From Marinomonas algarum (lineage in GTDB: Bacteria > Pseudomonadota > Gammaproteobacteria > Pseudomonadales > Marinomonadaceae), in assembly GCF_020532605.1 (NCBI RefSeq), contig NZ_JAJATW010000011.1:56158-120157 (forward strand): a DNA stretch of 64,000 nucleotides. Reading direction: 5' to 3'. Below the pieces are notes generated by a model. The model searched no databases, was not told where the DNA came from, and saw only the letters and a list, made by a program, of their open reading frames with translations. Every line of letters begins with the position of its first letter. The stretch's first letter is position 1. Both the position numbers and the translations under genes were made by a program. Below, in pieces: positions 9,530-18,413 of the stretch.

Positions 9530-9934
9530 ATGGAATCCCAGTGGTTATTTAATTTTCTTTTGATATTGCAGTTTCTGATACTGATTGCCGTTGTTATTTG
9601 GGCGGTCAGACTATCGAGGCGCCTAACGCAAATGAAGCGCTATCATGCGGAAGTCGAGTCAAGCCAAAAGAAACACGTACAAGTGTTGGCATCAGGCTCT
9701 ATAGGCATGGGGCGACGCCTAGTTGCGATCGAGAAAAAGCTTAACTTAGCGGTTGAAAAGCAGTCTGAGATTCTATCCAAGGAGGGGGGAGTGTCTTATA
9801 ACCGTGCTATGGAGTTACTGGAAATGGGCGCGACGGTTGATGATTTGGTGTCTAAATGCGGCTTAATTCGAGCAGAGGCAGAGCTAATTAGCTTATTGAA
9901 ACAAGAGTCTCGGCGCAACTCCGATTACCATTGA
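9530..9934 (+). CDS. DUF2802 membrane-anchored protein of the chemotaxis cluster
   Basis: This 134-residue protein has one N-terminal membrane helix (about 6-26, FLLILQFLILIAVVIWAV), then a basic helix-rich stretch. A C-terminal DUF2802-like segment (YNRAMELLEMGATVDDLVSKCGL) resembles a small helix-turn-helix. The family commonly lies directly after cheW in Pseudomonas-like clusters; its function is unknown. A role in chemotaxis or polar flagellation is only inferred from position. Its last ten bases overlap the end of the convergent flhB paralogue. Confidence 0.8.
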   Translation: MESQWLFNFLLILQFLILIAVVIWAVRLSRRLTQMKRYHAEVESSQKKHVQVLASGSIGMGRRLVAIEKKLNLAVEKQSEILSKEGGVSYNRAMELLEMGATVDDLVSKCGLIRAEAELISLLKQESRRNSDYH

Positions 9935-10176
9935 TGGTTCTTAATGTTATGGGCAAAGGCAATAATTTCTGCCACGGCAAGGTATAACGCCTCAGGTATT
10001 TCTTCTCCCAACTCCAAAGTGCTGAGCATTTCAACAAGCTCTGGACTTTGGTGCAGTAACACATCATTTTCTTTTGCGACAGACACTATTTTTTCGGCTA
10101 GAAATCCACTGCCTTTGGCTGTGACTTTTGGTGCGCTACTGTAATCGTACTTTAAGGCAATGGCTTTTTGTTGCAT
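9925..10176 (-). CDS. FlhB C-terminal domain paralogue (FlhB2/EscU-like)
   Basis: This 83-residue protein corresponds to the cytoplasmic C-terminal domain of FlhB, the export-apparatus switch, without the membrane part. KYDYSSAPKVTAKGSGFLAEKI and the helical VPELVEMLS-type region match the domain downstream of the NPTH cleavage site; NPTH itself is not present. Such stand-alone copies are found beside fliK-like genes. They are thought to act in export switching, but the precise role here is not established. The start codon shares one base with the fliK-like stop (TAATG), so the two are co-translated. Confidence 0.85.
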   Translation of the reverse strand: MQQKAIALKYDYSSAPKVTAKGSGFLAEKIVSVAKENDVLLHQSPELVEMLSTLELGEEIPEALYLAVAEIIAFAHNIKNHQW

Positions 10177-11483
10177 TAGGTTCTCACATCGATTAACGAA
10201 GAAAGAGAAGGGGCTTTTTTGGCCTCTTCTGTTATTTTTGCCTGAAAGGCGTCGAGTCGATTCACTTCTATGTCTTGTTCTTCCAACTGCTTTTTGAGTG
10301 TCGGTAGTTGTTGTTGTAACCGCTGCACGGTGTCTGAGTTTTCAGCAGCGAAAAGTGCCCCAACCTGATTGTTTTGAATACTGGTTCGCGCATCAAAGCG
10401 TCCTGTTTCTTCAAAATCAAACTTTAGCTTTACCAGCCAGCGTCGGTCATGTTTGTCTTGCTCTTCTGTACTGGCATCTTGATCTATTTCCATTTGAATA
10501 AAATATACGTTCTGTTCTTCTGTTATGGGCAGTTCAATATGAAGTGGGTAGGTTGGAGACTGTGTCCCATTTACGTCGCTAAAATGTCGTAGTTGGTTTG
10601 TAGTAATACGTTCGACGGCACTGGCAATTTGTTCTGTTGCTATTTTGTTGGTTTGAGCAGCGACGTTACTCTCAAAGGTGTCTTTTAGACGTGTCAGGTT
10701 GAGCTTCAGGTCAGCGGGTAATTGTGTTTTATTGTCATTGGCGAGGATGGACTCAGAGAAAAGCCCACTGCTTTGAATCGCACTCTTCATGGCTTCTGGT
10801 GATTGAGTCAGGTTCGCTATATTAGGAAGATATTGTACCAATTGCTTCAATGCAGTTTGTGCCTGAGGAGACAAACTGCTCATGCTACCACTCAGTGTTT
10901 GCAGTTGCTTAACAAGTTGTGACATGTCTGTGAAGGATAGTTGTCTTGGTAAACTTTGTTTCAACGCGTCAAGTGAAATAGAGCTTGGCTTTCCTTCAAG
11001 TGCTGATGGTAAAACTTGCATCTTGTGATCACTGTCTACGAAGACACGAATAGAGTCCCCTTTCTTTAAAAGTGTTTGACTAATGATCGGAAAAGACGTT
11101 TGTCCATCGGTGACGGTTACAGTTTGTGTTCCCTGTGCTGAGGGCGGTGCAGTGGATGTCACCGTCAGGCTTACCACTCGTGACGCTAAGGGGAGGGGGC
11201 TCAACTGTGACGGTTTAGCATTGTGAATATCCACAGGCTTTCCCGTGTTGAGCAAACTAAAAGCACCTTGTGCGTTACTGGCATGCAAAAGTTGAGCGGG
11301 TTTACCTTGGAATTGAAGGGGTTCACTGTGGTGCAGTGTGGTCGTGTTTAGTCTGCTGATCTGACTGATTTCACTGCTTAGCTTGGCCACCAAGCCCGTT
11401 TGATTCAATGGTGAACTGGGTGTGGACTTCGCTGTGTTGTTGTTCAGGATAGGACTGTTTTTGGGAGGAGTGTTAGAGATCAT
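10176..11483 (-). CDS. FliK-like flagellar hook-length control protein
   Basis: FliK proteins measure the hook and trigger the export switch on FlhB. This 435-residue product has a low-complexity Ser/Thr/Gln/Asn-rich N-terminus (about 1-90), a middle region rich in Ser, Leu and Gln, and a C-terminal Flg_hook-like domain (about 315-410: YPLHIELPI, then RRWLVKLKFDFEETGRFDA). Being paired with an flhB C-terminal paralogue fits that role. A second, main fliK may exist elsewhere. A FliA-type promoter lies about 120 bases upstream on this strand. Confidence 0.82.
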   Translation of the reverse strand: MISNTPPKNSPILNNNTAKSTPSSPLNQTGLVAKLSSEISQISRLNTTTLHHSEPLQFQGKPAQLLHASNAQGAFSLLNTGKPVDIHNAKPSQLSPLPLASRVVSLTVTSTAPPSAQGTQTVTVTDGQTSFPIISQTLLKKGDSIRVFVDSDHKMQVLPSALEGKPSSISLDALKQSLPRQLSFTDMSQLVKQLQTLSGSMSSLSPQAQTALKQLVQYLPNIANLTQSPEAMKSAIQSSGLFSESILANDNKTQLPADLKLNLTRLKDTFESNVAAQTNKIATEQIASAVERITTNQLRHFSDVNGTQSPTYPLHIELPITEEQNVYFIQMEIDQDASTEEQDKHDRRWLVKLKFDFEETGRFDARTSIQNNQVGALFAAENSDTVQRLQQQLPTLKKQLEEQDIEVNRLDAFQAKITEEAKKAPSLSSLIDVRT

Positions 11484-11600
11484 ATCTTTCGTCTCTCCAG
11501 AAGTCAGGCATTCGCCATTTAAGAAGAATTCTCATATAATATTCAATGTATTTTAAGTGATGCGATCAAAAAGCACAGCGTCACTGTTTGAGTGTTGATT

Positions 11601-11627
11601 TTATCGGCTGACACGGGGAAATCTTTT
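11601..11627 (-). promoter_or_regulatory. Predicted FliA (sigma28) promoter for the fliK-like/flhB2 pair
   Basis: Read on the minus strand, GCCGATAA at 11608-11601 is an exact match to the sigma28 -10 consensus. AAAAGATT at 11627-11620 matches the -35 consensus TAAAGTTT at six of eight positions, with exactly the standard 11-base spacing. Transcription would start near 11593 and run into the fliK-like gene whose ATG is at 11483. The element lies over the ribosome-binding site and start codon of the divergent ccmA. It is predicted by pattern only. Confidence 0.6.
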
Positions 11628-12237
11628 GCTTTTTTCTGCCTCTTTAGACGTATCAAACGTATGGATTGAACGATCAGACAGAGATTTATGTCGTGATTTG
11701 TCGTTTACGTTGCGTGCCGGTGAGGTGTTGCGTGTCTTGGGCGACAATGGTGCGGGAAAAAGTTCACTTTTAAAGGTCGTGGCTGGAGCGATGACGCCAT
11801 TGGAAGGACGCATTATGTTTAATGGTCAGGATGTTACGTCTCATCGTGCTTTATTACAGCAATCTATGGTCTACATCGGTCATGGGGCAGGTCTTAAAAG
11901 TATGTTAACCATAGAAGAAAACCTCTTAAGTTATTGTCCTGCTACCTCACCCGAACAGATGCAGTCGGTATTAGACATACTGGATCTAGCAAATCATCAA
12001 GAAACTTATGTCAAAGCGTTATCTGCAGGACAGTCTCGTCGTGTTGCTCTGGCAAGGTTGTGGCTGAGTCAATGTCCTTTGTGGTTATTGGATGAGCCTT
12101 TTGCGTCATTGGATGTGTCTGGTGTGGCTGTCGTTGAGTCAAAAATTCAACAGCATATCAACGAAGGAGGCATGGTGCTTTTAACGACCCATCAAGCCTT
12201 GTCGTCTGTCGTGACACGCGATCTGGTGTTGTCTTAA
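11626..12237 (+). CDS. ccmA: Heme exporter ATP-binding protein CcmA
   Basis: CcmA is the ATPase of the CcmABCD complex, which releases holo-CcmE during cytochrome c maturation. The 203-residue ABC domain has Walker A GDNGAGKSSLL, signature LSAGQSRR, Walker B LWLLDEPFASLD and an H-loop (TTHQ). The start is a TTG at 11626 preceded by GGGGAA; upstream the frame meets a stop at 11596 with no ATG/GTG/TTG before it. It heads the ccm operon; its stop overlaps the ccmB start by one base. Confidence 0.95.
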   Translation: MLFSASLDVSNVWIERSDRDLCRDLSFTLRAGEVLRVLGDNGAGKSSLLKVVAGAMTPLEGRIMFNGQDVTSHRALLQQSMVYIGHGAGLKSMLTIEENLLSYCPATSPEQMQSVLDILDLANHQETYVKALSAGQSRRVALARLWLSQCPLWLLDEPFASLDVSGVAVVESKIQQHINEGGMVLLTTHQALSSVVTRDLVLS

Positions 12238-12899
12238 TGACGTACCTTACTTTTGGTAGGACACAATGCCGAGTGCTGTGGCGGCGCAAGCAAGACACCG
12301 TAAATGCATTATTGTTTTTTGTCATGGTGGTTGCGTTGTTTCCCCTAGGCATTAACCCGTCAGCGGCATTTTTAGCGCCAGCGGCGGGGGGGATTATTTG
12401 GTGTGCGGCGGTTTTGGCCATTTTAATGGCGATCGATGGCATTTTTAAAGAAGATTTTCGTGATGGCACGCTTGAACAATGGGTTGTCTGCGGCTTGTCC
12501 TTGCCTGTGCTGATGCTGATAAAAGTGGCAATTCATTGGTTTGCGGTGGTGTTTCCTTTGCTTCTGGTCATGCCTTTAGTCAGTGAAATGCTGATGTTGC
12601 CTAGCGGCAGCTTTTGGGTGTTGGTTGCTACTGTGTTAGCAGGAACACCCTGTTTATTTTTGTTGGGCGCAATAGGTGCGGCGCTGACGGTGTCGTTAAA
12701 GCAAGGTGCGACACTGGTTATTTTGGTGATACTGCCGTTTTATTTGCCCGTGATTATCTTTGCTACCTCTGCGATTGAGGCGTCGCAAGTAGGGTTGCCT
12801 TATATTGGCTTTGTGGCCATGTTATTGGCTGTGTCGTTACTGTCTTTGGTCGTTTCGCCGTTTATGACAGCGGTTGCAGTAAAAGCGAGTGTGAATTAA
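12237..12899 (+). CDS. ccmB: Heme exporter membrane protein CcmB
   Basis: CcmB is the permease subunit of the CcmABCD ABC complex in the inner membrane. The 220-residue protein has about six hydrophobic segments, beginning near ALLFFVMVVALFPLGI, with a conserved GTLEQW segment in the first cytoplasmic stretch (DFRDGTLEQWVVCGL). It starts within the ccmA stop (TAATG) and runs directly into ccmC without a gap. Confidence 0.94.
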   Translation: MTYLTFGRTQCRVLWRRKQDTVNALLFFVMVVALFPLGINPSAAFLAPAAGGIIWCAAVLAILMAIDGIFKEDFRDGTLEQWVVCGLSLPVLMLIKVAIHWFAVVFPLLLVMPLVSEMLMLPSGSFWVLVATVLAGTPCLFLLGAIGAALTVSLKQGATLVILVILPFYLPVIIFATSAIEASQVGLPYIGFVAMLLAVSLLSLVVSPFMTAVAVKASVN

Positions 12900-13646
12900 A
12901 TGAGTTGGGCATGGTTTCATCGATTAGGTTCTCCAAAAAGCTTTTTTTTCTGGTCGAAGAGGTGGGCTCGACCTGCTTTTTTATCGGGGCTGATTATTCT
13001 CATCGTAGGTTTAGTATGGGGGCTGGCGTTTGCGCCACCTGATTACCAACAAGGCGATAGCTTTCGGATTATTTATATCCATGTTCCAGCCGCGATGCTG
13101 GCGCAAACTTGTTACTTTGCCTTGGGTGTGGCCGGTATTGTGTCCTTGGTGTGGCAAATGAAAATTGCCCCTATGTTTATTCGTGCCGTTGCCCCTATTG
13201 GCGCTGTTATGGCGTTTATTTCTCTAGTAACGGGGGCCATCTGGGGAAAAACGGCATGGGGAACCTGGTGGGTTTGGGATGCTAGGTTAACGTCTGTGTT
13301 GGTGCTGTTTTTTTTATACATGGGCATTATTGCGCTACAAAATGCCTTGGAGGAAACCGCGTTAGCAGACAAGGCCACGGCGGTCATTAGTGTAGTGGGG
13401 TTAATCAACTTACCCATTATTAAGTACTCGGTAGTGTGGTGGAATACTTTACATCAAGGGGCCACGTTTACCCTGACTGAAAAGCCTGCTATGCCGGTGG
13501 AAATGTGGCTGCCGCTTTTAATTGCCGTGATTGGTTTTTATTGCATGGTGATGGGATTGGCTTTATGGCGCATGCAAACCATTATTTTACTGCGCGAACA
13601 TAGAACGCAATGGGTAAAACAAGAGGTGACGGATCATGGCGTTTGA
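12900..13646 (+). CDS. ccmC: Heme handling protein CcmC
   Basis: CcmC presents heme to the chaperone CcmE at the periplasmic side. The 248-residue, six-helix protein has the tryptophan-rich WWD motif WGKTAWGTWWVWDARLT flanked by the conserved histidines in YIHVPAA and LHQGATFT that act as heme ligands in this family. The ATG directly follows the ccmB stop. Its end overlaps ccmD by 11 bases. Confidence 0.96.
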   Translation: MSWAWFHRLGSPKSFFFWSKRWARPAFLSGLIILIVGLVWGLAFAPPDYQQGDSFRIIYIHVPAAMLAQTCYFALGVAGIVSLVWQMKIAPMFIRAVAPIGAVMAFISLVTGAIWGKTAWGTWWVWDARLTSVLVLFFLYMGIIALQNALEETALADKATAVISVVGLINLPIIKYSVVWWNTLHQGATFTLTEKPAMPVEMWLPLLIAVIGFYCMVMGLALWRMQTIILLREHRTQWVKQEVTDHGV

Positions 13647-13806
13647 TACGGTGTCAGCGTTTCTACAAATGGGCAAACACGGCCTGTATGTTTGGTCTTC
13701 TTATGGTATCAGTGTTGTTGCTTTAGGGTGGTTGATTCATCATACCTTGGCGTCGCGTCGACGTGCTCAAATAAGGTTAAGTAAACGATTTAAGAGAGGT
13801 GTGTAG
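13636..13806 (+). CDS. ccmD: Heme exporter small subunit CcmD
   Basis: CcmD is the small inner-membrane subunit needed to release holo-CcmE from CcmABC. This 56-residue ORF lies between ccmC and ccmE. It starts at ATG 13636 inside the ccmC end and stops at TAG 13806, two bases before ccmE. Residues 1-16 contain the common (F)[11 protein letters not shown] pattern. One membrane helix follows (about 18-36), then a very basic cytoplasmic tail ([17 protein letters not shown]). Position, size and motif identify it. Confidence 0.92.
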   Translation: MAFDTVSAFLQMGKHGLYVWSSYGISVVALGWLIHHTLASRRRAQIRLSKRFKRGV

Positions 13807-13808
13807 GT

Positions 13809-14273
13809 ATGCATCCGCTTCGTAGGAAACGTTTAATCATTATTATAGCGATTTTATTAATACTGAGTTCTGCAGTAGGGCTGGTGATGTTTGCTTTGCA
13901 GCAAAATATTAATCTGTTTTTTTCGCCCACACAAATTGCCTCAGGTGAGGCGCCTCAACAAGCCACTATCCGAGCGGGTGGTGTGGTTGTTGAGGGCAGT
14001 GTGAAGCGTGATCCACAAACCCTGTATGTTTCATTCGATGTAACAGACTACCAGTACTCGATGACCATCGAATACTTAGGTATTTTGCCTGACTTATTTC
14101 GTGAGGGTCAGGGGATTGTGGCGCAAGGTTCAATGATGGCCAATGGCGTCTTTAAAGCAACGCAGGTATTGGCGAAACACGATGAAGAATACATGGCACC
14201 GGAAGTATCGGATGCATTAAAAAATGCGCAGAGTAAACGCGTTACGGTAACCGAATCGGCTCTTTCTTATTAG
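13809..14273 (+). CDS. ccmE: Periplasmic heme chaperone CcmE
   Basis: CcmE binds heme covalently and hands it to CcmF for attachment to apocytochrome c. The 154-residue protein has an N-terminal anchor helix (about 9-29), a beta-barrel OB fold and the heme-binding motif [10 protein letters not shown], with H124 as the covalent ligand and Y128. The ATG is two bases after ccmD stops. Confidence 0.96.
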   Translation: MHPLRRKRLIIIIAILLILSSAVGLVMFALQQNINLFFSPTQIASGEAPQQATIRAGGVVVEGSVKRDPQTLYVSFDVTDYQYSMTIEYLGILPDLFREGQGIVAQGSMMANGVFKATQVLAKHDEEYMAPEVSDALKNAQSKRVTVTESALSY

Positions 14274-14312
14274 ACTGAGCTTCTCATGGTGATTTTTTAA
14301 ACTGGGTTGTTT

Positions 14313-16253
14313 ATGTTTCCTGAATTAGGCCAATTTTCCCTCATACTGTCGCTATTCTTTGCTTTGTCCTTGGCTGTTCTTCCGTTGGTAGGGTATTGGA
14401 AGGGAAATCGTTTGTTGCTTGAAACAGCGAGGCCATTGACGCTTATTATGTCGATGTTGGTGTTGGTTGGCTTTATTAGTCTGTGTATTGCTTTTTTAAG
14501 TGATGACTTTTCTGTTTTGTATGTGGCGCAAAACTCGAATACTCAGTTGCCGATTTGGTACAAAGTTAGTGCGGTATGGGGCAGTCATGAGGGCTCTTTA
14601 CTTTTTTGGGTATTGATCCTTTGCGGCTGGTGTTCAGCAGTGGCGCTGAAAATTCGCACATTACCGGCGGATGTCGGGCCGATTGTGTTGGCAGTACTCG
14701 GTATTGTGTGTGTGGGTTTTTTATCTTTTCTATTATTCACTTCTTCCCCGTTTGTGCGCATTTTGCCCGACGCTCCCCTTGATGGTGGCGATTTAAATCC
14801 ATTGCTTCAAGATTTTGGCCTGATTGTGCATCCGCCGGTTTTGTATATGGGGTATGTTGGTTTTTCTGTGGCCTTTGCGTTTGCCGTAGCGGCCTTGATT
14901 ACAGGAAACCTCAATGCCTCTTGGGCTCGTTGGGCTCGGCCTTGGACAGCGGCCTCTTGGGCGTTTTTGACTTTAGGTATCACACTAGGCAGTTGGTGGG
15001 CTTACTATGAGTTAGGTTGGGGGGGCTGGTGGTTTTGGGATCCGGTAGAAAATGCTTCTTTTATGCCGTGGTTGTCAGGAACTGCTTTATTGCACTCGTT
15101 GGCTGTGACAGAAAAACGGGGTGTGTTTAAAAGCTGGACTGTATTACTGGCTATATTCACCTTTAGTTTGTCTTTGCTTGGGGCGTTTCTTGTACGCTCT
15201 GGTGTTTTGACCTCGGTGCACTCTTTTGCTGCTGATCCGACCCGAGGCGTGTTTATTTTAGGGCTTTTGATTGTATTGATCGGTGGGAGTCTTCTGTTAT
15301 ACGCCATTCGTGCTGCGCAGGTGCGTTCGACCGTGTCTTTTGGTTTATCCGGACGCGAAGCTTGGCTGCTACTGAATAATATTTTACTCACAGTGCTCAC
15401 ACTCACTGTTTTACTGGGCACCTTATATCCCTTGCTGTTTGATGTTTTAGGGTTAGGAAAAATCTCTGTTGGCGCACCGTATTTTAATGCGGTCTTTTCT
15501 CCCATTGCGTTATTACTGATGGTGTTTATGGCGGTTGGGCCATTATCAAGGTGGCATCAGACCTCTGCTAATGCGCTGTTAGTGCCTTGTGTGATCGCCG
15601 TGCTGGTGTCAGTGAGTGTTTCTGCTGGGCTTGTTTACCTGCTGGGTTTTGGCGTAACAGCGTTTATAAGTTTGGCGGTAGCCATGTGGGTAGTTGTGCT
15701 GTCCTTTTATGATTGGTTTAGTAAAGTGTCTGCGGGGACAAAAGGTATTATTCCCAGAGCACGTCAATTGCCGCGTAATTATTATGGTATGTTGCTCGCG
15801 CACCTAGGTATGGTGGTTACCTTAGTTGGTATTGTGCTGGTAACTGTGAACAGTGAAGAGTCTATGTTGCGTTTATCCCCCGGGGATCAAGCGACTGTAG
15901 CAGGGTATGAATTTCGTTTTGATCGTGTTGAGCAGTTGAAAGGGCCAAATTACTTGTCCAGCAAGGGGCAGTTTACCGCCTACAAAGAGGGTAAGCAGGT
16001 GGCGGTTCTGTATCCTGAAAAACGCTTTTTTACCACACGCCAGCAAGTGATGACAGAAGCGGCTCTGGACGCCGGCTTTACTCGAGATTTGTATGTTTCT
16101 TTAGGTGAACGAGTGGATGAGCAGGCTTGGGGAGTACGTGTGTATGTTAAATCGTTTGTTCGCTGGATTTGGCTGGGGGGCTTGTTGATGATGGCCGGTG
16201 GCTTATTAGCCGCACTGGACAAACGTTATCGTAAACGGGCGAGGGCAATTTAA
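14313..16253 (+). CDS. ccmF: Heme lyase CcmF
   Basis: CcmF is the large membrane component that ligates heme to the CxxCH motif of c-type cytochromes. The 646-residue protein has many membrane helices and the WWD motif WGGWWFWDPVENASFMPWL. The ATG at 14313 gives the family start MFPELGQF; an in-frame TTG six bases earlier is not needed. It is followed directly by ccmG. The C-terminal part has a periplasmic segment before the last helix. Confidence 0.96.
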   Translation: MFPELGQFSLILSLFFALSLAVLPLVGYWKGNRLLLETARPLTLIMSMLVLVGFISLCIAFLSDDFSVLYVAQNSNTQLPIWYKVSAVWGSHEGSLLFWVLILCGWCSAVALKIRTLPADVGPIVLAVLGIVCVGFLSFLLFTSSPFVRILPDAPLDGGDLNPLLQDFGLIVHPPVLYMGYVGFSVAFAFAVAALITGNLNASWARWARPWTAASWAFLTLGITLGSWWAYYELGWGGWWFWDPVENASFMPWLSGTALLHSLAVTEKRGVFKSWTVLLAIFTFSLSLLGAFLVRSGVLTSVHSFAADPTRGVFILGLLIVLIGGSLLLYAIRAAQVRSTVSFGLSGREAWLLLNNILLTVLTLTVLLGTLYPLLFDVLGLGKISVGAPYFNAVFSPIALLLMVFMAVGPLSRWHQTSANALLVPCVIAVLVSVSVSAGLVYLLGFGVTAFISLAVAMWVVVLSFYDWFSKVSAGTKGIIPRARQLPRNYYGMLLAHLGMVVTLVGIVLVTVNSEESMLRLSPGDQATVAGYEFRFDRVEQLKGPNYLSSKGQFTAYKEGKQVAVLYPEKRFFTTRQQVMTEAALDAGFTRDLYVSLGERVDEQAWGVRVYVKSFVRWIWLGGLLMMAGGLLAALDKRYRKRARAI

Positions 16254-16763
16254 ATGCGTAAGTTTTTCCTTTTTTTTCCTTTTGTCGCCTTTTCCATACT
16301 CAGTGTTGTTCTTTATGTTCAGATTGGTAAAGATGCGAACTACATGCCGTCCGCCTTGATCGGTCAAACCGTACCGGAATTTACGCTAGTATCGTTAACA
16401 GACGACGAATTAGTGTCAAACAAAGATTTACCTAATCAACCCTATTTGATTAATTTTTGGGGCACTTGGTGTGCAGCTTGCCATGTTGAGCATCCCTATC
16501 TAGTGCAGTTAGCGCGTTCAGGTGTGGTGATTGTGGGGGTTGATTATAAGGATAAAAAGTCACTGGCAGAGCAATGGCTAAACAAAAAAGGTGACCCCTA
16601 TCGTTACGTTTTAATGGATGAGCTCGGGCATTTTGGTGTGGATATGGGCATAACCGGAGCGCCAGAAACCTTTGTTGTAGACAGCCAAGGCGTTGTCGTA
16701 TATCGCCATCAAGGGGAAATTAATGCCCAAAATTGGCCAGTTATAGAGGGCTATTTGCAATGA
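16254..16763 (+). CDS. ccmG: Thiol:disulfide interchange protein CcmG/DsbE
   Basis: CcmG keeps apocytochrome or CcmH cysteines reduced for heme ligation. The 169-residue protein has an N-terminal membrane anchor (about 4-22) and a periplasmic thioredoxin fold with active site C73-A-A-C76 in FWGTWCAACHVEHP. The cis-Pro region is GAPETFVVD. It begins right after the ccmF stop and ends in an ATGA overlap with ccmH. Confidence 0.95.
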   Translation: MRKFFLFFPFVAFSILSVVLYVQIGKDANYMPSALIGQTVPEFTLVSLTDDELVSNKDLPNQPYLINFWGTWCAACHVEHPYLVQLARSGVVIVGVDYKDKKSLAEQWLNKKGDPYRYVLMDELGHFGVDMGITGAPETFVVDSQGVVVYRHQGEINAQNWPVIEGYLQ

Positions 16764-17170
16764 AGAATGCCTTTCAATGTGTTGTCGCCCTAATGTTTTT
16801 CTGTGTTTTACCTGTGTCGGCTGAACAAGAGATGGATTTTCGTTCTGAATTGCACAAAACGCGTTTTCAAAGTTTGGTGATGGAGTTACGTTGTCCAAAG
16901 TGTCAAAATCAAAACTTGTCTGACTCTGAATCCAGTATTGCAATCGACCTGCGCGAGCAAATTTTCCAGATGATTGAGCAAGGTAAGACAGACCAAGAAG
17001 TTGTAGATTACATGGTGGCACGTTATGGCACTTTCGTTTTATATCGTCCGCAGCATTCATCGGCGACCTTTTTGCTCTGGTACGGTCCTTTCATTTTATT
17101 AGCATTGGGGCTAGTGGCGTTTATTGTTGTGGTTGTCTCTAATCGTAAACGAAAAGGGCAATCGTCATGA
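16760..17170 (+). CDS. ccmH: Cytochrome c maturation protein CcmH
   Basis: CcmH is a periplasm-facing thiol protein acting with CcmG and CcmF. The 136-residue product has a cleavable signal (cut expected near VSAEQ) and the motif LRCPKCQNQ with C45 and C48. A C-terminal membrane helix (about 104-125) and basic tail follow. The ATG at 16760 overlaps the ccmG stop (ATGA); upstream in-frame codons lie within ccmG. The separate ccmI that follows corresponds to the C-terminal half of E. coli CcmH. Confidence 0.95.
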   Translation: MKNAFQCVVALMFFCVLPVSAEQEMDFRSELHKTRFQSLVMELRCPKCQNQNLSDSESSIAIDLREQIFQMIEQGKTDQEVVDYMVARYGTFVLYRPQHSSATFLLWYGPFILLALGLVAFIVVVVSNRKRKGQSS

Positions 17171-18348
17171 TGATAATGTATTTGGCAATGATCGCTTTAT
17201 TGATGTTGAGTGTAGTTTGGCTTTACTGGAGCCTTGCCGCTCGATCGGCTAAGAATACTGACGAAGACCGTTTCACTTTTGTGTCTGTCCGACAAAGAGA
17301 GATAGCAGAAGAAAAACAGGTAGGAAGATTGTCGGCAGAAGAGGCGGCACAGCTTTTAAAAGACACAAAAGAAGAGTCTCTCGCTGTTGCGAGTCATCAA
17401 AGTCGGCGCTTGATGACGGATACCCGTTTGGCTCGACAGGTTGTTTTGTTGGCTATTGTGGTGACAATATTAGGCAGTGTGACCCTATACCAATTCATGG
17501 GCTATTCGAGAGATGTGGCTTTTACAGAAGATTTGCAGAAGCAACGATTAACGCCTGACAAGATTACTCATTTTCTTCAGTATCGAAGCGAGCGCTATGG
17601 CAGAACAGAAGATTGGTACTATTTAGCGTCAGATTACATGAATACGGGACGTTATTCTGAGGCCGTTGTGACGTTCGAAAAAGCGTTGGAGGTTATGCCT
17701 GACAACACAGAAGGCCAAGCGAATCTGATGGCAGAATACGCTCAAGCGGTTTTTTACGCCAATGACAATCAAAGTTCTGACAAGATGCGTGATATCGTTG
17801 AAGCGGCATTGGCATTAGAACCCACACAAGTCACGGCACTGGACCTAAAAGGGGTGGCAGAGTTTGCCCGACAGAATTACTTAGGCGCTGTATTAGCTTG
17901 GCAGGAAGCCATTCGTTACAGTGTGCGCTCTGGTGAACGCCTTGCTTTACTGTCGGCCATCGGCAAGGCCAGGCAAAGAGGGTTTATTGATTACCAACAG
18001 GTTGCGCCCATTATCACCGATCAATTAGCGGTTAAAATAGAATGGGATACGGGCAAAGTGACTTGGCAAGCAGACGATGTATTGTTGGTTTATGCGTCAG
18101 TAAAAGACCAAGCTATGCCCGTGGCTATTCAACGAGTCACCCCGGAGGAGTTAGGGCAATTAATTTTACTAACAAACCTGGATTCCCTGATGCCAACGGC
18201 TACATTGGCGGAAATAGATAAGGTGGATGTGACGGTGAAGTTGGCTAGCCTTCATGACAATGATCTGACAAAAGGCCGCATTATTGGCAGAAAACAAGGT
18301 TTATCGGTCAATCAGCAAGAGATTTTCTCAATCAATGTGGCCTTGTAA
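17167..18348 (+). CDS. ccmI: c-type cytochrome biogenesis protein CcmI (TPR)
   Basis: CcmI is an apocytochrome chaperone that delivers substrates to the CcmF/H complex. The 393-residue protein has an N-terminal membrane helix (about 2-24), a cytoplasmic loop and a second helix near 92-112. Periplasmic TPR repeats follow (WYYLASDYMNTGRYSEAVVTF and onward), then a C-terminal beta-rich domain. ATGA overlap with ccmH shows coupling. It closes the ccm operon; no clear terminator is seen in the 65 bases before zipA. Confidence 0.93.
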   Translation: MMIMYLAMIALLMLSVVWLYWSLAARSAKNTDEDRFTFVSVRQREIAEEKQVGRLSAEEAAQLLKDTKEESLAVASHQSRRLMTDTRLARQVVLLAIVVTILGSVTLYQFMGYSRDVAFTEDLQKQRLTPDKITHFLQYRSERYGRTEDWYYLASDYMNTGRYSEAVVTFEKALEVMPDNTEGQANLMAEYAQAVFYANDNQSSDKMRDIVEAALALEPTQVTALDLKGVAEFARQNYLGAVLAWQEAIRYSVRSGERLALLSAIGKARQRGFIDYQQVAPIITDQLAVKIEWDTGKVTWQADDVLLVYASVKDQAMPVAIQRVTPEELGQLILLTNLDSLMPTATLAEIDKVDVTVKLASLHDNDLTKGRIIGRKQGLSVNQQEIFSINVAL

Positions 18349-18413
18349 TTGAAACCTAAGGCACTTCGCTTGATAATACGGACAATACTAATTAACGTTA
18401 TTCGGAATATGTA

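Noticed and set aside
15005..15505. 166-residue minus-strand ORF within ccmF
   Set aside because: It is antisense to a conserved gene, has no ribosome site and no recognisable domain.
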